From positions 11,922,001 through 11,986,000 of the forward strand of contig CATOUR010000008.1 of the NCBI GenBank assembly GCA_951848785.1: DNA of 64,000 nt, read 5' to 3'. Position 1 is the stretch's first letter. Each line of letters opens with the position of its first letter. Position numbers and translations under genes: made by a program. The notes under the pieces are model-generated. The model saw nothing but the letters and a program-made list of their open reading frames with translations. It was not told the origin of the DNA and did no database searches. The DNA comes from Callosobruchus maculatus. Its lineage: Eukaryota; Arthropoda; Insecta; Coleoptera; Chrysomelidae. This document shows, in pieces, positions 31,175 through 42,449 of this stretch.

Positions 31175-32515
31175 TTGTTTGATTTGCTTTGTTTTCCTTT
31201 ACTGTACGTATTTTGCTCTCATCTCACATTTTTATTATTGCCACGTCGCCACTGACAGGATTCGTAAAAACCATTTGCGTTTTCCATCTTCGCCATGGTA
31301 ACAATACTGCGACAAAATATCATTAAAATCAATTCAACAATTTCAACTTTACTTAATACAGAACAACTTAAAGCAATACCCTTATACAAACATCAGAAAT
31401 TATCCAAGACTCTTGGTTTCTGTTTAGACGAGGCAATGTTCCGATGGACCTAAAAAAATGTATTATGCCGCTAGGTCCTTCTTTGTAGATCAGTAGAGAG
31501 CCCATTATGAATACAAAAACATTTTCAAATTACAACGAACACGCCCTGCCCCCAACTACCTCATATCTACAATCACAAAAAAAAAATAGAAAATTATCAG
31601 GATTCCCTAAAACGCTCAAAAATGAAGCTTGAGGAATAGTTAAAATTTTTGTTTTTTTGCTAATTACTTCGCCGCCCAAGCACCGATTTTCAAAGTTATC
31701 GAAGCATTACTTACCAGGACCCCACATCATATCGCCACAGATTTCTGTTGAATTGCAGTATATATACCAGTGTAGTGCGTAGGCAGCAGGTATTGCAGTG
31801 GAAGCCTATTAAATTTTACACTAAATAAAAAACAATGCTGTTTATCTATAAAATTTTACACAACATGTTACCACAATATTTAACCACCAACTTACAATAT
31901 CGTTATAATATACATGGCCATAACACATGGCAAAAAGAACATGTACACATACATCTCAGCAACGTAATGAGTAGTAGAAACCCTATATTTGACCATGGAA
32001 TCAATGAATATAGCGAATTTTCAGATTATGTGAAAACAGCATCAAGTTTAGGGGTATTCAAGGAGCGATTATTTGAGTTACTTAATCAATAGTAATTCAT
32101 ATAAATCAGGATACTTCAACGTGTTTGATCTTATGTTTGTATATCGTTTTTTTTAATGTCCAGATATAATTTATATTTTATGTATAAGTAGCGGTTTTGT
32201 TTACATACATAAATTGTGTTTGTTTTTAAACAGTGTCATAATGAGGCCTTATATTTAAGCATTGATGTATATCTAAATTAATTAATTCTAAAGTTATAAA
32301 TAGCATTATGCTAATAATAAAGATCTACTACTACTACTAAATCTCATCACAATTCCTGCAGCGGTTACTGAGATTACGAGGCTAGAGGAATGCGAACAGA
32401 CCGACAGACCGACGAAAGTGAGCGATGTGGATTTTCGTTATATAGACATCATAAAACGCCCAAAATGCGTATTGTCTCAAAATCGAAAGTTCTCTCCTCA
32501 CATATAAGCGTGAGA
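31175..32515 (+). repeat. Satellite D, copy 2, split by a LINE
   Basis: The order follows 3100-4175: GCCACGTCGCCACTGA, CAATGTTCCGATGGACCTAA, CCTAAAACGCTCAAAAATGAAG, CACCGATTTTCAAA. After an insertion it resumes at 32345 with TGCAGCGGTTACTGAGATTA, GACAGACCGACGA and GTGGATTTTCGTTATATAGAC. It is one monomer plus the terminal cassette. Confidence 0.75.
31752..32344 (+). pseudogene. LINE 3' end inside satellite D
   Basis: The frame 31835-32092 gives the C-terminal 85 residues of a CR1/L2-type RT (LFIYKILHNMLPQYL, then FSDYVKTASSLGVFKERLFE), and a 3' untranslated part ends in a (CTA)n run at 32326-32340. It is a 5'-truncated insertion. The flanking duplication is not clean; AGATTTC and AAATCTC are the closest pair. 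Confidence 0.65.
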
Positions 32516-32519
32516 AGTC

Positions 32520-33140
32520 AAATTGGAACATTTGGAGCAAGTTAAAGTAATTTTGAATTATCATACCTTATTCGCTGATGACCATTAAATGAAACAGAAA
32601 TTCTTCAAATAGTCTAGCGCAAAATAGCACATTTTGAGATCTGTCACTTTTCTTGCATACCAACGAACTATGCTCTCATCTCTGGATTTAATCTACTTGT
32701 TTTTTTTTCACAAAGAACTTGGAAGCTTCATATATTTAAGTCCTCCTCGGACTACTAAAATATTTTTCGCGCTCCGGGTGAATATGGGACATTTTCATAA
32801 TCCGGAAAACTGGGTCCTTTTTAATGGATCATGCACCGTGAAAAAATAAACATTCGCTGCCTTGATGTATTCGCTACGGCTCCAGTCTGACCCAATTTTC
32901 TGCTCAGCGAGTCCGAGCTCTGCCTGGATGTAACTTAATGGCAAACGAAATGAATCTCGTGCAATCAAAGAGAAATTCCAAGTTTTTATGCTAATTTTTA
33001 TTATGGAAGCATTGCAGAGTTTGACTTATTCAACGAGTTTTACTTCAGTATCTTTTTATTCCCACGTTAACGTTCTTACTAGGGATGGTAGTGTTTGTAA
33101 GGACCAAGATGAAAATGTTTGAAACAGGGTAAAAATCATT
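32520..33140. other. Unassigned region
   Basis: I recognised no repeat partner or protein. Confidence 0.25.
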
Positions 33141-33387
33141 TCGGTGACTTCATAGACCTATTAGCCTACTGCCAATAGTATCAAAGCTTCTTGAGAAGCC
33201 GATAACTAGGAGAATTGAGCAGGACATCAATCCAGGAAGTTGGATGCCCGATCACCAATTTTGATTCCGGCAAGCCCACTCCACAATACAACAATGTCAT
33301 CGCATAACACATTTAATCAATTACGCCATAGAAAACAAGGTGTACAGCCGTATTTCTTGACATTAGCCAAGCTTTGGGTAAAGATTA

Positions 33388-34547
33388 TTATTATTATTAT
33401 TATTAGCTTTCACAACAGACCATGAAGGCCTAGGGCAGAAATGGGTATAGTCTAAAATTTAAGTAACCCAAAATTGTCTTTGGATGCTTGTTTCCATTGC
33501 TTCACCACCTATTTCTGAGTGTATGCTGCACTATTTCACGCCACCTATTTCTATATGCCGTCTTCTCTTTCCAGTGTTTGATATTAATTTTCTTTAAATC
33601 AGCTTATGCCTTCTTCAACCATCTCTCTCTTGGTCTACCCTCCCTTTCTATTCCTATTGGTCTCCGGTTGAGGACTATTCTCATCCCATTCAGCCTTTCC
33701 AGACGTCCTACCCACCTTATTCACTGCGCTTTGAGAACTGCTATTATATTGGGGTTCTTATACATGTCTTTCAATTCCTGGTTTGTTCTTCTGCTCCATC
33801 TCGCTCCTTACGCCTCCATAAATAGCTCTCAACATTTTTCTTTCCCATGTTATATTTTTTTTCCTCCTCTTTGTTCACGGTCCAGCATATGTCGCTGTCG
33901 GTCTTATAACAGTTGTCTAAATTCTCTCTTTGGTTTTTCTGGATATATATTTGGATTTCATAATTCCGTAGTCCTTTCTAAAGTATAGTTCAAGTTGTAA
34001 GCCAAAAAGTTTTTTCCATTTGCCCCACGACCTTTAATTTGTCTTCAACCCAAATCTCATTGCTTCTACAACTATCATTGCCATAATTTTCTCTAGTTCT
34101 TTCTTTGTTTTTGCTACTAATCTCAAGTCATCTGCATGTGCTATACATTGGTGTTCGTTATTAAATAGGGTTCCATTTGTCTTGATTTTGCTTTTTCTAA
34201 TTATTGCTTCAAGCGTCAGATTAAAAAGTATCGTTGACAGAGGATTGCCTTGCCCGAGTCCTTTTATTACTTCAAATTCCTGTGACTCACTTCCAATCCA
34301 TGTAATTTTGTTCTTGGCTTTTTGTAATGTCATTTTTATTAGTCTAACGCGTCTTCCTGGAATCTCTAGTTGCACCATTGCTTCATACATTCTCTCTTTC
34401 TGTGTTTATACTATCATAGGCTTGTTCAAAGTCTGTGAAAATCACATGTCGTTCCATCTCATATTCATAGCTTGTTACCTGTAGTTCCTTGAGAACGAAT
34501 ATTTGATCTGTCGTACTCCTGCCGCTTCTGAATTCAGCCTGAGTTTC
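33388..34547 (-). pseudogene. RTE-like LINE inserted antisense in jockey RT
   Basis: The minus frame 34390-34034 has the RT palm FEVIKGLGQGNPLSTILFN and CIAHADDLRLVAKTKKEL, where the usual Y of YADD is H. Downstream frames carry the RTE C-terminal region (about 33590-34030) and the 3' end at 33388-33405 has an (ATT)n tail. Duplicate flanks GGTAAAGATTA (33377-33387) and GGTAAGGATAA (34548-34558) mark the target. A 166-codon + frame over it is only its antisense. Confidence 0.7.
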
Positions 34548-34881
34548 GGTAAGGATAAGTTCAGATAAAACCTTCCAGTTGAATATTATCTTCTGCTGAA
34601 ATTATACCTAGATCAGCATGATTTTGAAACCAAACTTAATGGTATCTGCTCTCCCCGCTACCCACTATCGGGTGTTCCCCAGGGTAGTATCCTTGGTGCC
34701 CTTTTCTATGTGCTATATACTTCTGACATACCCACCTCCAACGACGCAACAGTAGGCACATCGGCAGACGACACTGCAATATTTCCAACCAATGAAGATC
34801 CAAGAACTGCTGCAACTGAACTTCAAGGACGTTATAGACACTTGGTTGATGAAATGGAGAATCAAGGTTCGCAAATCTAAA

Positions 34882-35239
34882 AGGGGTGATACACGTACGA
34901 ACTTTAAGTACGCGGTTTTTAAGTTCGCGAACTTACTCGGCTCGACGCGGTGACACACGTGAAGCTGAAATCACTCATTTTGATAATTTTCCTAAATAAA
35001 CAAAACTTTTAACAAACGCCAAACACAACAAGCGTTGTGCATCAATGGCTTGCCAAAACAAAGTGGTGGCTCGCGGCTCGCAGTTCGAGCTGAGACCAGC
35101 TACGAGCAACATTTCAAACCAGTTGGCTCGCCGGCGGTTTGCGCGACGGTTTTAAAGTACGCGTACTTACGGTGACACACAGGCGAAAAAGGTCGTTGAG
35201 CCATAAGTACGCGTACTTGCTCGTACGTGTATCAGCCCT
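34882..35239. mobile_element. MITE M3 in jockey RT
   Basis: The TIR AGGGGTGATACACGTACGA (34882-34900) has an inverted partner at 35221-35239. Sub-terminal palindromes AAGTACGCGTACTT occur at 35155 and 35205. The flanks show CTAAA and TTAAA, a short duplication. The jockey frame continues on both sides, so it is an insertion of 358 bases. Confidence 0.75.
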
Positions 35240-35479
35240 TTAAATCCTGGCAGATAACGTTTACTCTGTAAAGGTGATTGCCCAACCATCAGTCTTAATC
35301 AAATCGATATACCACAAATAGAAATAGTCAACTATCTACGGCTCAACTTTGATAAAAGCAATTTAATAGTATGACTCATTGACTCAAATATACAATAATT
35401 ACAAATTATCGACAATTTAACCTCACCTCTGTGAAATCAATACTGTAAACCATCGAATTAGCGCTAGACGTCTCATGGC

Positions 35480-36815
35480 ATGGCCAGCATCAAGAGCTAG
35501 GCACTGGTATCTAGTAGGCGTTATGCATAACCCACGGGTAGGGCGTGAGTAATGAAAAATAACTCACACAGCTTTTATAGGTAGCATTACTTGTCCAAAA
35601 GTAGTTTGGCAGTCGCTGTATAACTTAATGAGAATGGATAATATACTTTTACGTTACTAATACACTTACCTTTGCGTAAGTATAGGTATAAATCAATCAC
35701 CACAAAAATTGTATAAGTCTCAAATTGGCCCCATTATGCTACAAGACATTCCTGGAAGCCTTATAGAATATTTAATATGATAGCTGTATAACAGCCTTTG
35801 AAATATTAGAGTGAAATAAAAGCTCGGCACTTGTGCTTTAAGTGGAACAATAAAACAATAATTCTAACCGTTTAAGCTTATATTCATAGGAATATAGATT
35901 TTATGTACTCCCATTAACTTACACTGAGATTACTCTTGATCATATGTTAGTACCTATTCAAACAGCCTGAATCGTTTTCATAACTTACGCTCCAGCTGTG
36001 CTTAGTTTACGTAGGTGTAAGAAATATCAAAGTAACTGACGTAATTGTTATGACATCTGCACGTACAGGTAAACAAGCACGACATAGTCTACCTCGACCA
36101 GCAATAGAAGATGTTCATTATAGAGTTTTCGGCACCTGCCGAAGTGAACAGCGTCCCTAAGTAGGAGAAAAAGCGGACCAAACATCAAGAGTTGCTCAGC
36201 CAACCTCGCAGGCTCTGGCCAGACTACTCTGTAAGTCTGCTAGTTATGGTCATTGGTTCGTTAGGTGGAATGAGGAATACGCTGCTCTCTGCACTGTGCA
36301 AAATACCAGTGTGCCGTGCGGCAGCGCACATATTAGTCGCCAGAATGCAGAAGGCCTTGGGTCCCTTCATGTACTTAGGGCGCACGATTCGCGGACCCAG
36401 TGATTGGTCACCTCACGGTGTATGTAGTCACTGGGTAATGGAACAGCAGCTCGATGTGTCGGAGCCCGGCTTGCAATTTCTTTGTTTTTTTTTTAATATA
36501 TTTATTGGCCACAAAGACCTGGGAGTCTGAAAGAATCACAGTAGCCCCTAATTTCTGCAATAAATATGATCTTGACCACAGTCTAATCATGGGATGTTTT
36601 TCATTTGACATATCTCTGTAGTTCCGTAGGTCACCCTCACCTACAGAATATGTCATACTCCGCGTTTTGACTTTGACAATTTTCACATTCACGAAGTCGC
36701 CATTTTTGGTGATTTTGATTCATGCATGCATGATTTATAACTTTGAAACTAGATGTAATTGCAAGAACGGCATAGTAAACAGTACAAAATTTTAAATGAA
36801 TAGAATGACAATTCA
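35480..36815. other. Unassigned region
   Basis: A 112-codon + frame (36192-36530) and a 94-codon minus frame (36408-36692) overlap each other and neither is recognised. The minus frame reads VKVKTRSMTYSVGEGDL, which could be part of an unknown transposon protein. No repeat partner was seen. Confidence 0.25.
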
Positions 36816-36816
36816 A

Positions 36817-37240
36817 CACTACTTCAATTTACAAAGCCTATCTTGAACGCTCTGTTGATAATACTTTCAATACACAAATTGAACGTTAATCTTGTCATTC
36901 ATCTGATGGATATTCTGTAATACTTTACCATTAATTATATATTGGCAAGTTGTAAGAGAATGAGACCTATTAAACGTTAATCTAATACATTTTGAAGCGT
37001 TTAGATAAAGAAAATCAACATCGTAACAACGTGAAATGCGATCTAAGTTCTTTTGTAACAATTTGGCATCAGACATATTATCTACCACTCTAAAAATATC
37101 CCATACCACCTGCAAGCATAAGAACTATTTCACTAACCACTGCACTGGCTAGGTCGTTAGTAAATATATTAGACAACAGCGGGCCTGATTGAGAGCACTG
37201 TGGTACTCCCGAAGTTATTGGTAGGAATCCGAATTTGAGG
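36817..37240 (-). pseudogene. CR1-like RT palm fragment, copy 1
   Basis: On the minus strand, motif B-like SGVPQCSQSGPLLSNIFTND is followed by IVLMLAGGMGYF in the position of IVLMYADD, so both catalytic aspartates are lost. Then come VVDNMSDAKLLQKNLDRISR and FLYLNASKCIRLTF. It is a long-dead copy. The last 190 bases are repeated at 37632-37850. Confidence 0.65.
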
Positions 37241-37631
37241 AATCCACATGCGGATGGGAGCTTAAAGAAAAAAAGAGTTCAATCCTAGACGCTTATTGCA
37301 GAACATCTCCAGCATGCCTTTTACAAATGATACTTTGAACTAAGCTGGAAGAACTGGTGTCTATCTCATAAAGCGACAACAATGAGTCGAATTCTTTGCT
37401 ACGTCACTAAAGAGTACTTATATTCATATGGTGTAGCATATTAATATAGCTATACTCTTCCCTTATGTAGCCTATTTTAAAGGGACTGATTCTGAAAAAA
37501 AATTATACACACACTAATTGAAAAATACGTGTACTGTAACTTGGAGACTACATAGAACTGCAGTACTCAAGTAAACAATGGACAAGTGAGCAATAGAAAA
37601 AATTTAAATGAACAAATTTATATTTTTCAAC

Positions 37632-37850
37632 ACTATTTCAATTTACCAAAGTATCTTGACCGCTGTGTTTATGATACTTTTAATATGCAAATTGAACGTT
37701 CATCTTGTATCAAAAGTAATTCCTAAGTCCTTGATCTGATCTACATTCTATAGTATTTCACCTTCAATTATTGGCATTCTGTAAGAGAAGGAGACCTACT
37801 GCACGTTAATTAGAAATATTTTGAGGCACTTAGATAAAGTGATTCCATGT
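37632..37850 (-). pseudogene. CR1-like RT fragment, copy 2
   Basis: This copy matches 36817-37010 in order and orientation (CACTA.TTCAATTTAC, ACTTTCAATA-like blocks, AATTGAACGTT, TAAGAGAA.GAGACCTA). The separation of about 815 bases could reflect a local duplication. Confidence 0.6.
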
Positions 37851-38230
37851 GTGATTCTAGATCTAGATTTGTCAGAAAATTTAAATTGTGCAAAATCCGA
37901 TTTTCCACTTGGAAGGCCTTTTTGCAACTTTTATTCTACTATATATTCTTGGTATGGTAAAGCACTCATAATCTTCAGCAGGATCTAGCACCTAATTGGA
38001 CCATGCCACTTAAACTACAAAAATGCTAGTTAACAATGGACATAATCTGCCGTCCAATAAATATCTCTCCTTGAAATCCACTCGTTAAAATGCTTTATAA
38101 TTAAAGGAAAAGAAGACGAAGATCTCGGGAAAACGCAGACCTAGACGCGCGAGGTAAAAGAATAATCGATAATGCATTATTTATTATGGTTTCGTAGTGG
38201 CAGTGTCTTGTGGAGCGCTTCACACGGGGA
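37850..38230. other. Unassigned region
   Basis: Nothing recognised. AT-rich, then a short mixed stretch with AATCGATAATGCATTATTTATT at about 38163. Confidence 0.2.
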
Positions 38231-39400
38231 AAGTAAAAGGTTGCAAATGTCTGTATACGAGATAAAATTATGCCACATAGTGGTTCAGTGCTGAACACCA
38301 AAATAAGGTTAGTCAGTCCAGGCGATAGGGGTTTTTTGACAGCAAAGGGTCGGAAATAAATAAAATTTGGTGGAATGATAGTCATTGGTCCTCTGAACGT
38401 ACATCTAAGCTTGCGACCTAGGGGGTTACCGCTGGAGGGAGGGGGACAGGTGAAAACTTGCTTGGCGACGATGTTCGAAAGGGAGAGAACTGGAGAGAAC
38501 AAAATTCTGCGTAATTTTGGTCTTCACATTTTTCGTTTGCTACCAACAGTTTCCGTCCTACAGTGCGCCAAGGTTAGGGGTTAGTTTGAGGTTTTCAATA
38601 AAATCAGAATTATATCGCGGATTAAGACGAAGAACTATGTCAAAAAGGCGTGTGAAATTTTTGTTTCTCATTTATTTATCACCTCCATCTGTCTGAATAA
38701 CAGATTTGGGCTTATAAAAAAATACTATATTTAGGAATACACCGCTATCTACTACCGATATGTGCTGTTGCGAAGAATTTCTTACTTGTACATACTTTTA
38801 GTGGAAACGATACTACCTCGACGTTGTTTAATTAAGATAATATTCAATTTGCGACCTCTGGGGTTTGCCGCTCTAGGGTGGGGGGGAAGGGTTGAAAATT
38901 GTTTGGTGACAATGTTCGACAAATAGCGCCATTGTGGTAAGTGCTATCGAAAAATATTTCAAAAGATGTATGGGGACAACAAAATTTTTCACAGCTTTGG
39001 TCTTTACAGCTTTGGCGTGCGACTAATAGTTTCCATTCTACAGTGCCCCAAAGTTAGAGGGTGGCTTGTGATTTTCACTAAAATGAGATTTTTTTCCTCG
39101 CGAAGGTTTTCGAAAAATAGCATCTTGTTGGTAAGTGCTATCAAAAAAAGTTTCAGATGATTTAGTTAGAGAACAAAATTCACCCCCCTACCCCCACCCT
39201 CGAGCGGCAACCACCAGAGGCCGCAAACTGAATTCTTCCATTTGTACCTTTTTTCTATAGAACGTACCAAGACTTTGCGAGCAAAAGGTAACAAATATTC
39301 GAGGTGAAATTATGCTACATAGTGACTTAGTGTTGAACACAATAATAAGCCTAGTAGTAATTGCGCCACTGCGGTAACAGTAGCTACAATTATTTAAGAA
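38230..39400 (+). repeat. Repeat C copies (tandem, with an inverted end)
   Basis: One unit (38230-38780) has AAAATTATGCCACATAGTGG, CTTGCGACCTAGGGGGTT, TTTTGGTCTTCACATTTTTCG and GGGCTTATAAAAAAATA. A second partial unit starts near 38840 (TTGCGACCTCTGGGGTTTGCC). A reversed end lies at 39181-39232 (CCCTCGAGCGGCAACC). A further AAATTATGCTACATAGTGAC block is at 39308. Arms and reversed ends support a fold-back organisation. Confidence 0.6.
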
Positions 39401-39451
39401 CCAATACATCGCCGTTCCTTTAGGAATGCGATTACGTTTTTGTATTTGAAA

Positions 39452-39806
39452 CAAAAACAGTTCAAACGAAAACTGAGTGGAACTTTTTAAAGTAATATAG
39501 GGTCTATCAGATCACGCTCTCAAAACATTTTTTTGTACTTCAACCCTTAAAACTCAACCCCTACTTTTGATTTCCAAATCGCGCCCAATAGGTTGTTCTA
39601 AATAATGATAAGATATCCCTATTTTATTTATAATCTTGTGGTAAAATAATGACTGACATAGGAAAAACTATTGGGTGAAATTTGAGAAAAAAAATGGTTG
39701 GGGTGGATTATAAGGGTTGAAGTACACAAAAATTTTTTGAAAGCATGCTATGATGTATCCTATAGTACTTTAAGAAGTTCCCATCAGTTTTCGTTTGATT
39801 TTGTTT
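39452..39806. mobile_element. Fold-back element F, copy 2 (shortest and cleanest)
   Basis: The left arm starts TCAAACGAAAACTGAGTGG and the right arm ends CATCAGTTTTCGTTTGA. The inverted similarity runs for about 120 bases, including ACTTCAACCCTTAAAACTC and its partner near 39705. The centre is about 120 bases of AT-rich DNA. Confidence 0.75.
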
Positions 39807-39809
39807 TGT

Positions 39810-40075
39810 TACGATAATATCACATGCCAAAGAAATTCAGCGACACCCTAGAATAGAACACTACTTTTTCGTAGAATCGGGTGCAAGTTATAGTTTTATA
39901 AAATATGGCAGCGATGCCCATATCTGGCCATAGTAGCTTAATACAGTTTGCTGTATGCTTTGCTGGTAGTTTGCTGTTTTCCATTGCATTGTATATAACA
40001 CAAATACACAGCGTACCTATAGTATTTTTTCACGCAAGGTTACTTTGCCTCACTTCCACTATTGGTTTTACCTCC
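39810..40075. other. Unassigned spacer
   Basis: A 123-codon + frame (39905-40276) starts in this spacer and ends inside reversed satellite D; I do not consider it a gene. Confidence 0.25.
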
Positions 40076-40079
40076 CACA

Positions 40080-41380
40080 TCGATAAGTGGCGGGAGTATT
40101 GTAATCGCGAAGAATTTAGATCTGGAGATAATACGCTTTTTGGGATTTGGGACATAATGAAAATCCACGTCAATGATTTCCATCAGTCTGTCTGTCTTCC
40201 GGTCTGTCTGTCGCGGCATTTTTCTAGCCTCGTAATCTCAATAACCGCTGCATGGATTTGGATGAAAATTGGGTAGCGATAGGCTGTGGGTCGTAGTAGG
40301 TAAAATAGTTTTGAAAATCGATGTCTGTGTGGCGGAGTAATCAGCAAAATGAAACGTTTCAAAATTCCTCAAACTCCATTTTTAGGCAATTGAGGGGTTG
40401 TTGATTATTTTTTGCTTTTTGTTGAGTAGGGCTGAAATAGGGATAGTTCGGGAGTGGGACGTTGTGAAACTTAAAAGTTTGTTGTGTTCATTATGAACCC
40501 TCCATTGACCTGTGAAAGAAAGAGTTAGTGGCATACTGGCTTTTTTAGATCCATCCGAACATTGCCTTGCCTATTACAGAAACCAAGTGACAGAATTTTC
40601 TGATGTATACATACGAATAACTTTAGATTGTTCTGTATTGTGTAACATGGAAATTATTGAGTTTGTTTCAATGAAATTTTGACACAGTATTAGTACCGTG
40701 GCAAGGATAGAACGCGTATGGTTTTTAAAATAGTGTCAGTGGCGGCGCAGCAATAGTCAGAACACTATATTATATTATATATTATTTATATTTATAAAAA
40801 CAGCTCATACTTAAGTTTTTTACGCTTTTTGGAGGTTCCTGACCGTTTTCCACATCTTGTTTCCCACGCCGATAGGGGATATGGAGTATTGTGATGTGCA
40901 AGTTTTCGATTTTGAGTTAATACGATTTTTAGGCGTTTTATCCACATGAAGAAAATCCACGACACTCATTTCCGTCGGTCTGTCTGTTGGCGTTCTTCTA
41001 GCCGCGCAGCCTGAGTAACTACTGCTTGGACTGTGCTGAAATTTGTGCATTGTTATGCTGTGGGGTCGTAGAAGGTGATGCTGTTATAGTTTTGAAAATC
41101 GGTGCATTAACGGAGGAATAGGTAGATACAAAAAATTATCAGAACCCTAGCAAACTTAGCTTTTAGGCATTTCAGAGGTAGGTGCCTAATCCTTTTCCAT
41201 TTGTGTTTCTGGATGGGGTGAAGTCGGGGTGGTTGAGCGGGTGGGGGTTTGAAAATTCAAACTTTTGTTGTGTTCGTATAACCACTGCACTGAAAAAAAT
41301 GGCTTTGGTGATATCGTGTGCTCTTTAGACCTATCCGAATGTTGCCTTTAAATTTGATATCTGTAGAATAATTTGATACA
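40080..41380 (-). repeat. Satellite D, copy 3, two units reversed
   Basis: Reading minus there are two terminal cassettes: 40080-40330, with GACAGACAGACTGATGG and CGTAATCTCAATAACC on +, and 40850-41110. Each is followed upstream by monomer sequence (AGTGGCGGCGCAG, CCATCCGAACATTGCC, CTTGGTTTCTG). The second unit includes the G-rich + block GGGGTGGTTGAGCGGGTGGG at 41233. Confidence 0.7.
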
Positions 41381-41389
41381 TACCTACAT

Positions 41390-42140
41390 AATATTATAAT
41401 CCTATAACGTGCAACTTGGAAACTACGAACTTGATTGTGATAATATTATTACCATGGAGGAAATGGTAAGAGTGTACCGTTGTTGGAACTCTAGCCAGTG
41501 GCGGAGCATAAATCAACAAAAAATCGCTCAAACTTTCTTTTTTTCTCACCTTTCCCCGAAAGTCTATGAGAGACACGCGGTAGCGGAATTTACTTTACTT
41601 ACTTTTTATTATGCAAGGCTTTCACCGCCATGATTCCATGATGTGGATGGCATTCTCAGAAGATGTCGTCTTTCCAGCGACTTCCTGTTCTCGAGTATCT
41701 TTGCCAAAGTTGCACAACAGAATGGCGCTCGAATAAACTAGAAGTCAAGTGGTTCGCCTATATGGAACCCACTTTAAACGACTGACGCCAAGTGTCCACC
41801 TTATCTTGCCAAACATATTTGACGAGATAAAGTCGTAGTAACAAATTTTCAGTACGCCACTGTCCCCAGCGTCTCAGCCTCAACAATATAATTAGCGAAT
41901 GATTTATATCCGTACTAGAGGATACTCGGTGTTCAAGATAGTAAAGGCGAAATAAATTAGCCACTTGACAAAATCTCGATTGGTGATTACCAGTTCGCTT
42001 ACATTTATAATTGCCAAGGTTTTTTCTGATACTGGTCACTTTTTAAAAGGCAACAACAAGTAAACTGGTACTTACCAAACGTACTTGTTAGTGTGGCTTT
42101 GATTTTATAAAGATAGTTCACTACACTATATCAATAATTT
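41390..42140. other. Unassigned region
   Basis: A 93-codon minus frame (42039-41758) with WQDKVDTWRQSFK is not recognised. There is no repeat partner. Confidence 0.25.
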
Positions 42141-42355
42141 ATTTGAAAGCTTTCCACCACGGATTTATCAAAACTCACTGATAAAAAGAAAAAAACGCCG
42201 ATTCCAACATACCTTTGAAACAAGATATTACTCGATACGCCTGCCTGGGGATGACCCTAGGAACAGATAGTGAGACAAATCTTTTGACGTGTCTCAGCGT
42301 TTACTCTTAGTCAGTCAGTGGTTTCCGATAAATCCGTGGTAGAAGGTTTTCAAAT
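42141..42355. mobile_element. MITE M4, about 41 bp TIRs
   Basis: ATTTGAAAGCTTTCCACCAC, continuing GGATTTATCAAAACTCACTGA (42141-42181), has an inverted partner at 42315-42355 with a few mismatches. The element is 215 bases and non-coding. No target duplication was established. Confidence 0.7.
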
Positions 42356-42449
42356 GAAAATCCTGTATGTAATATTCATATATCGCTAGAGTGCTGTCTT
42401 CTCCTAGTGAAAGCCCCGCAAGGTTGGGCGAAGGTGTTAAATTTCTATA

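Larger units (their letters stand above)
33140..35480 (+). pseudogene. Jockey-clade RT, split by an RTE-like element and a MITE
   Basis: Three pieces read in order. At 33150-33386 are the fingers, with SLLPIVSKLLEK, HSTIQQCHRITHL and the start of motif A (TLAKLWVKI frame). At 34548-34881 is motif B GVPQGSILGALFY with a damaged motif C, SADDTAIF. At 35240-35345 is the thumb (SWQITF, then IPQIEIVNYL). The first aspartate region is cut by the RTE insertion at 33388. Stops are frequent. The three pieces are collinear with one jockey RT, so the insertions came later. Confidence 0.7.

Noticed and set aside
33488..33988. 166-codon + frame
   Set aside because: It is the antisense of the C-terminal part of the RTE-like element inserted at 33388-34547.
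36192..36530. 112-codon + frame as a gene
   Set aside because: No recognised motif, no promoter or splice context, and it overlaps an equally unsupported minus frame.
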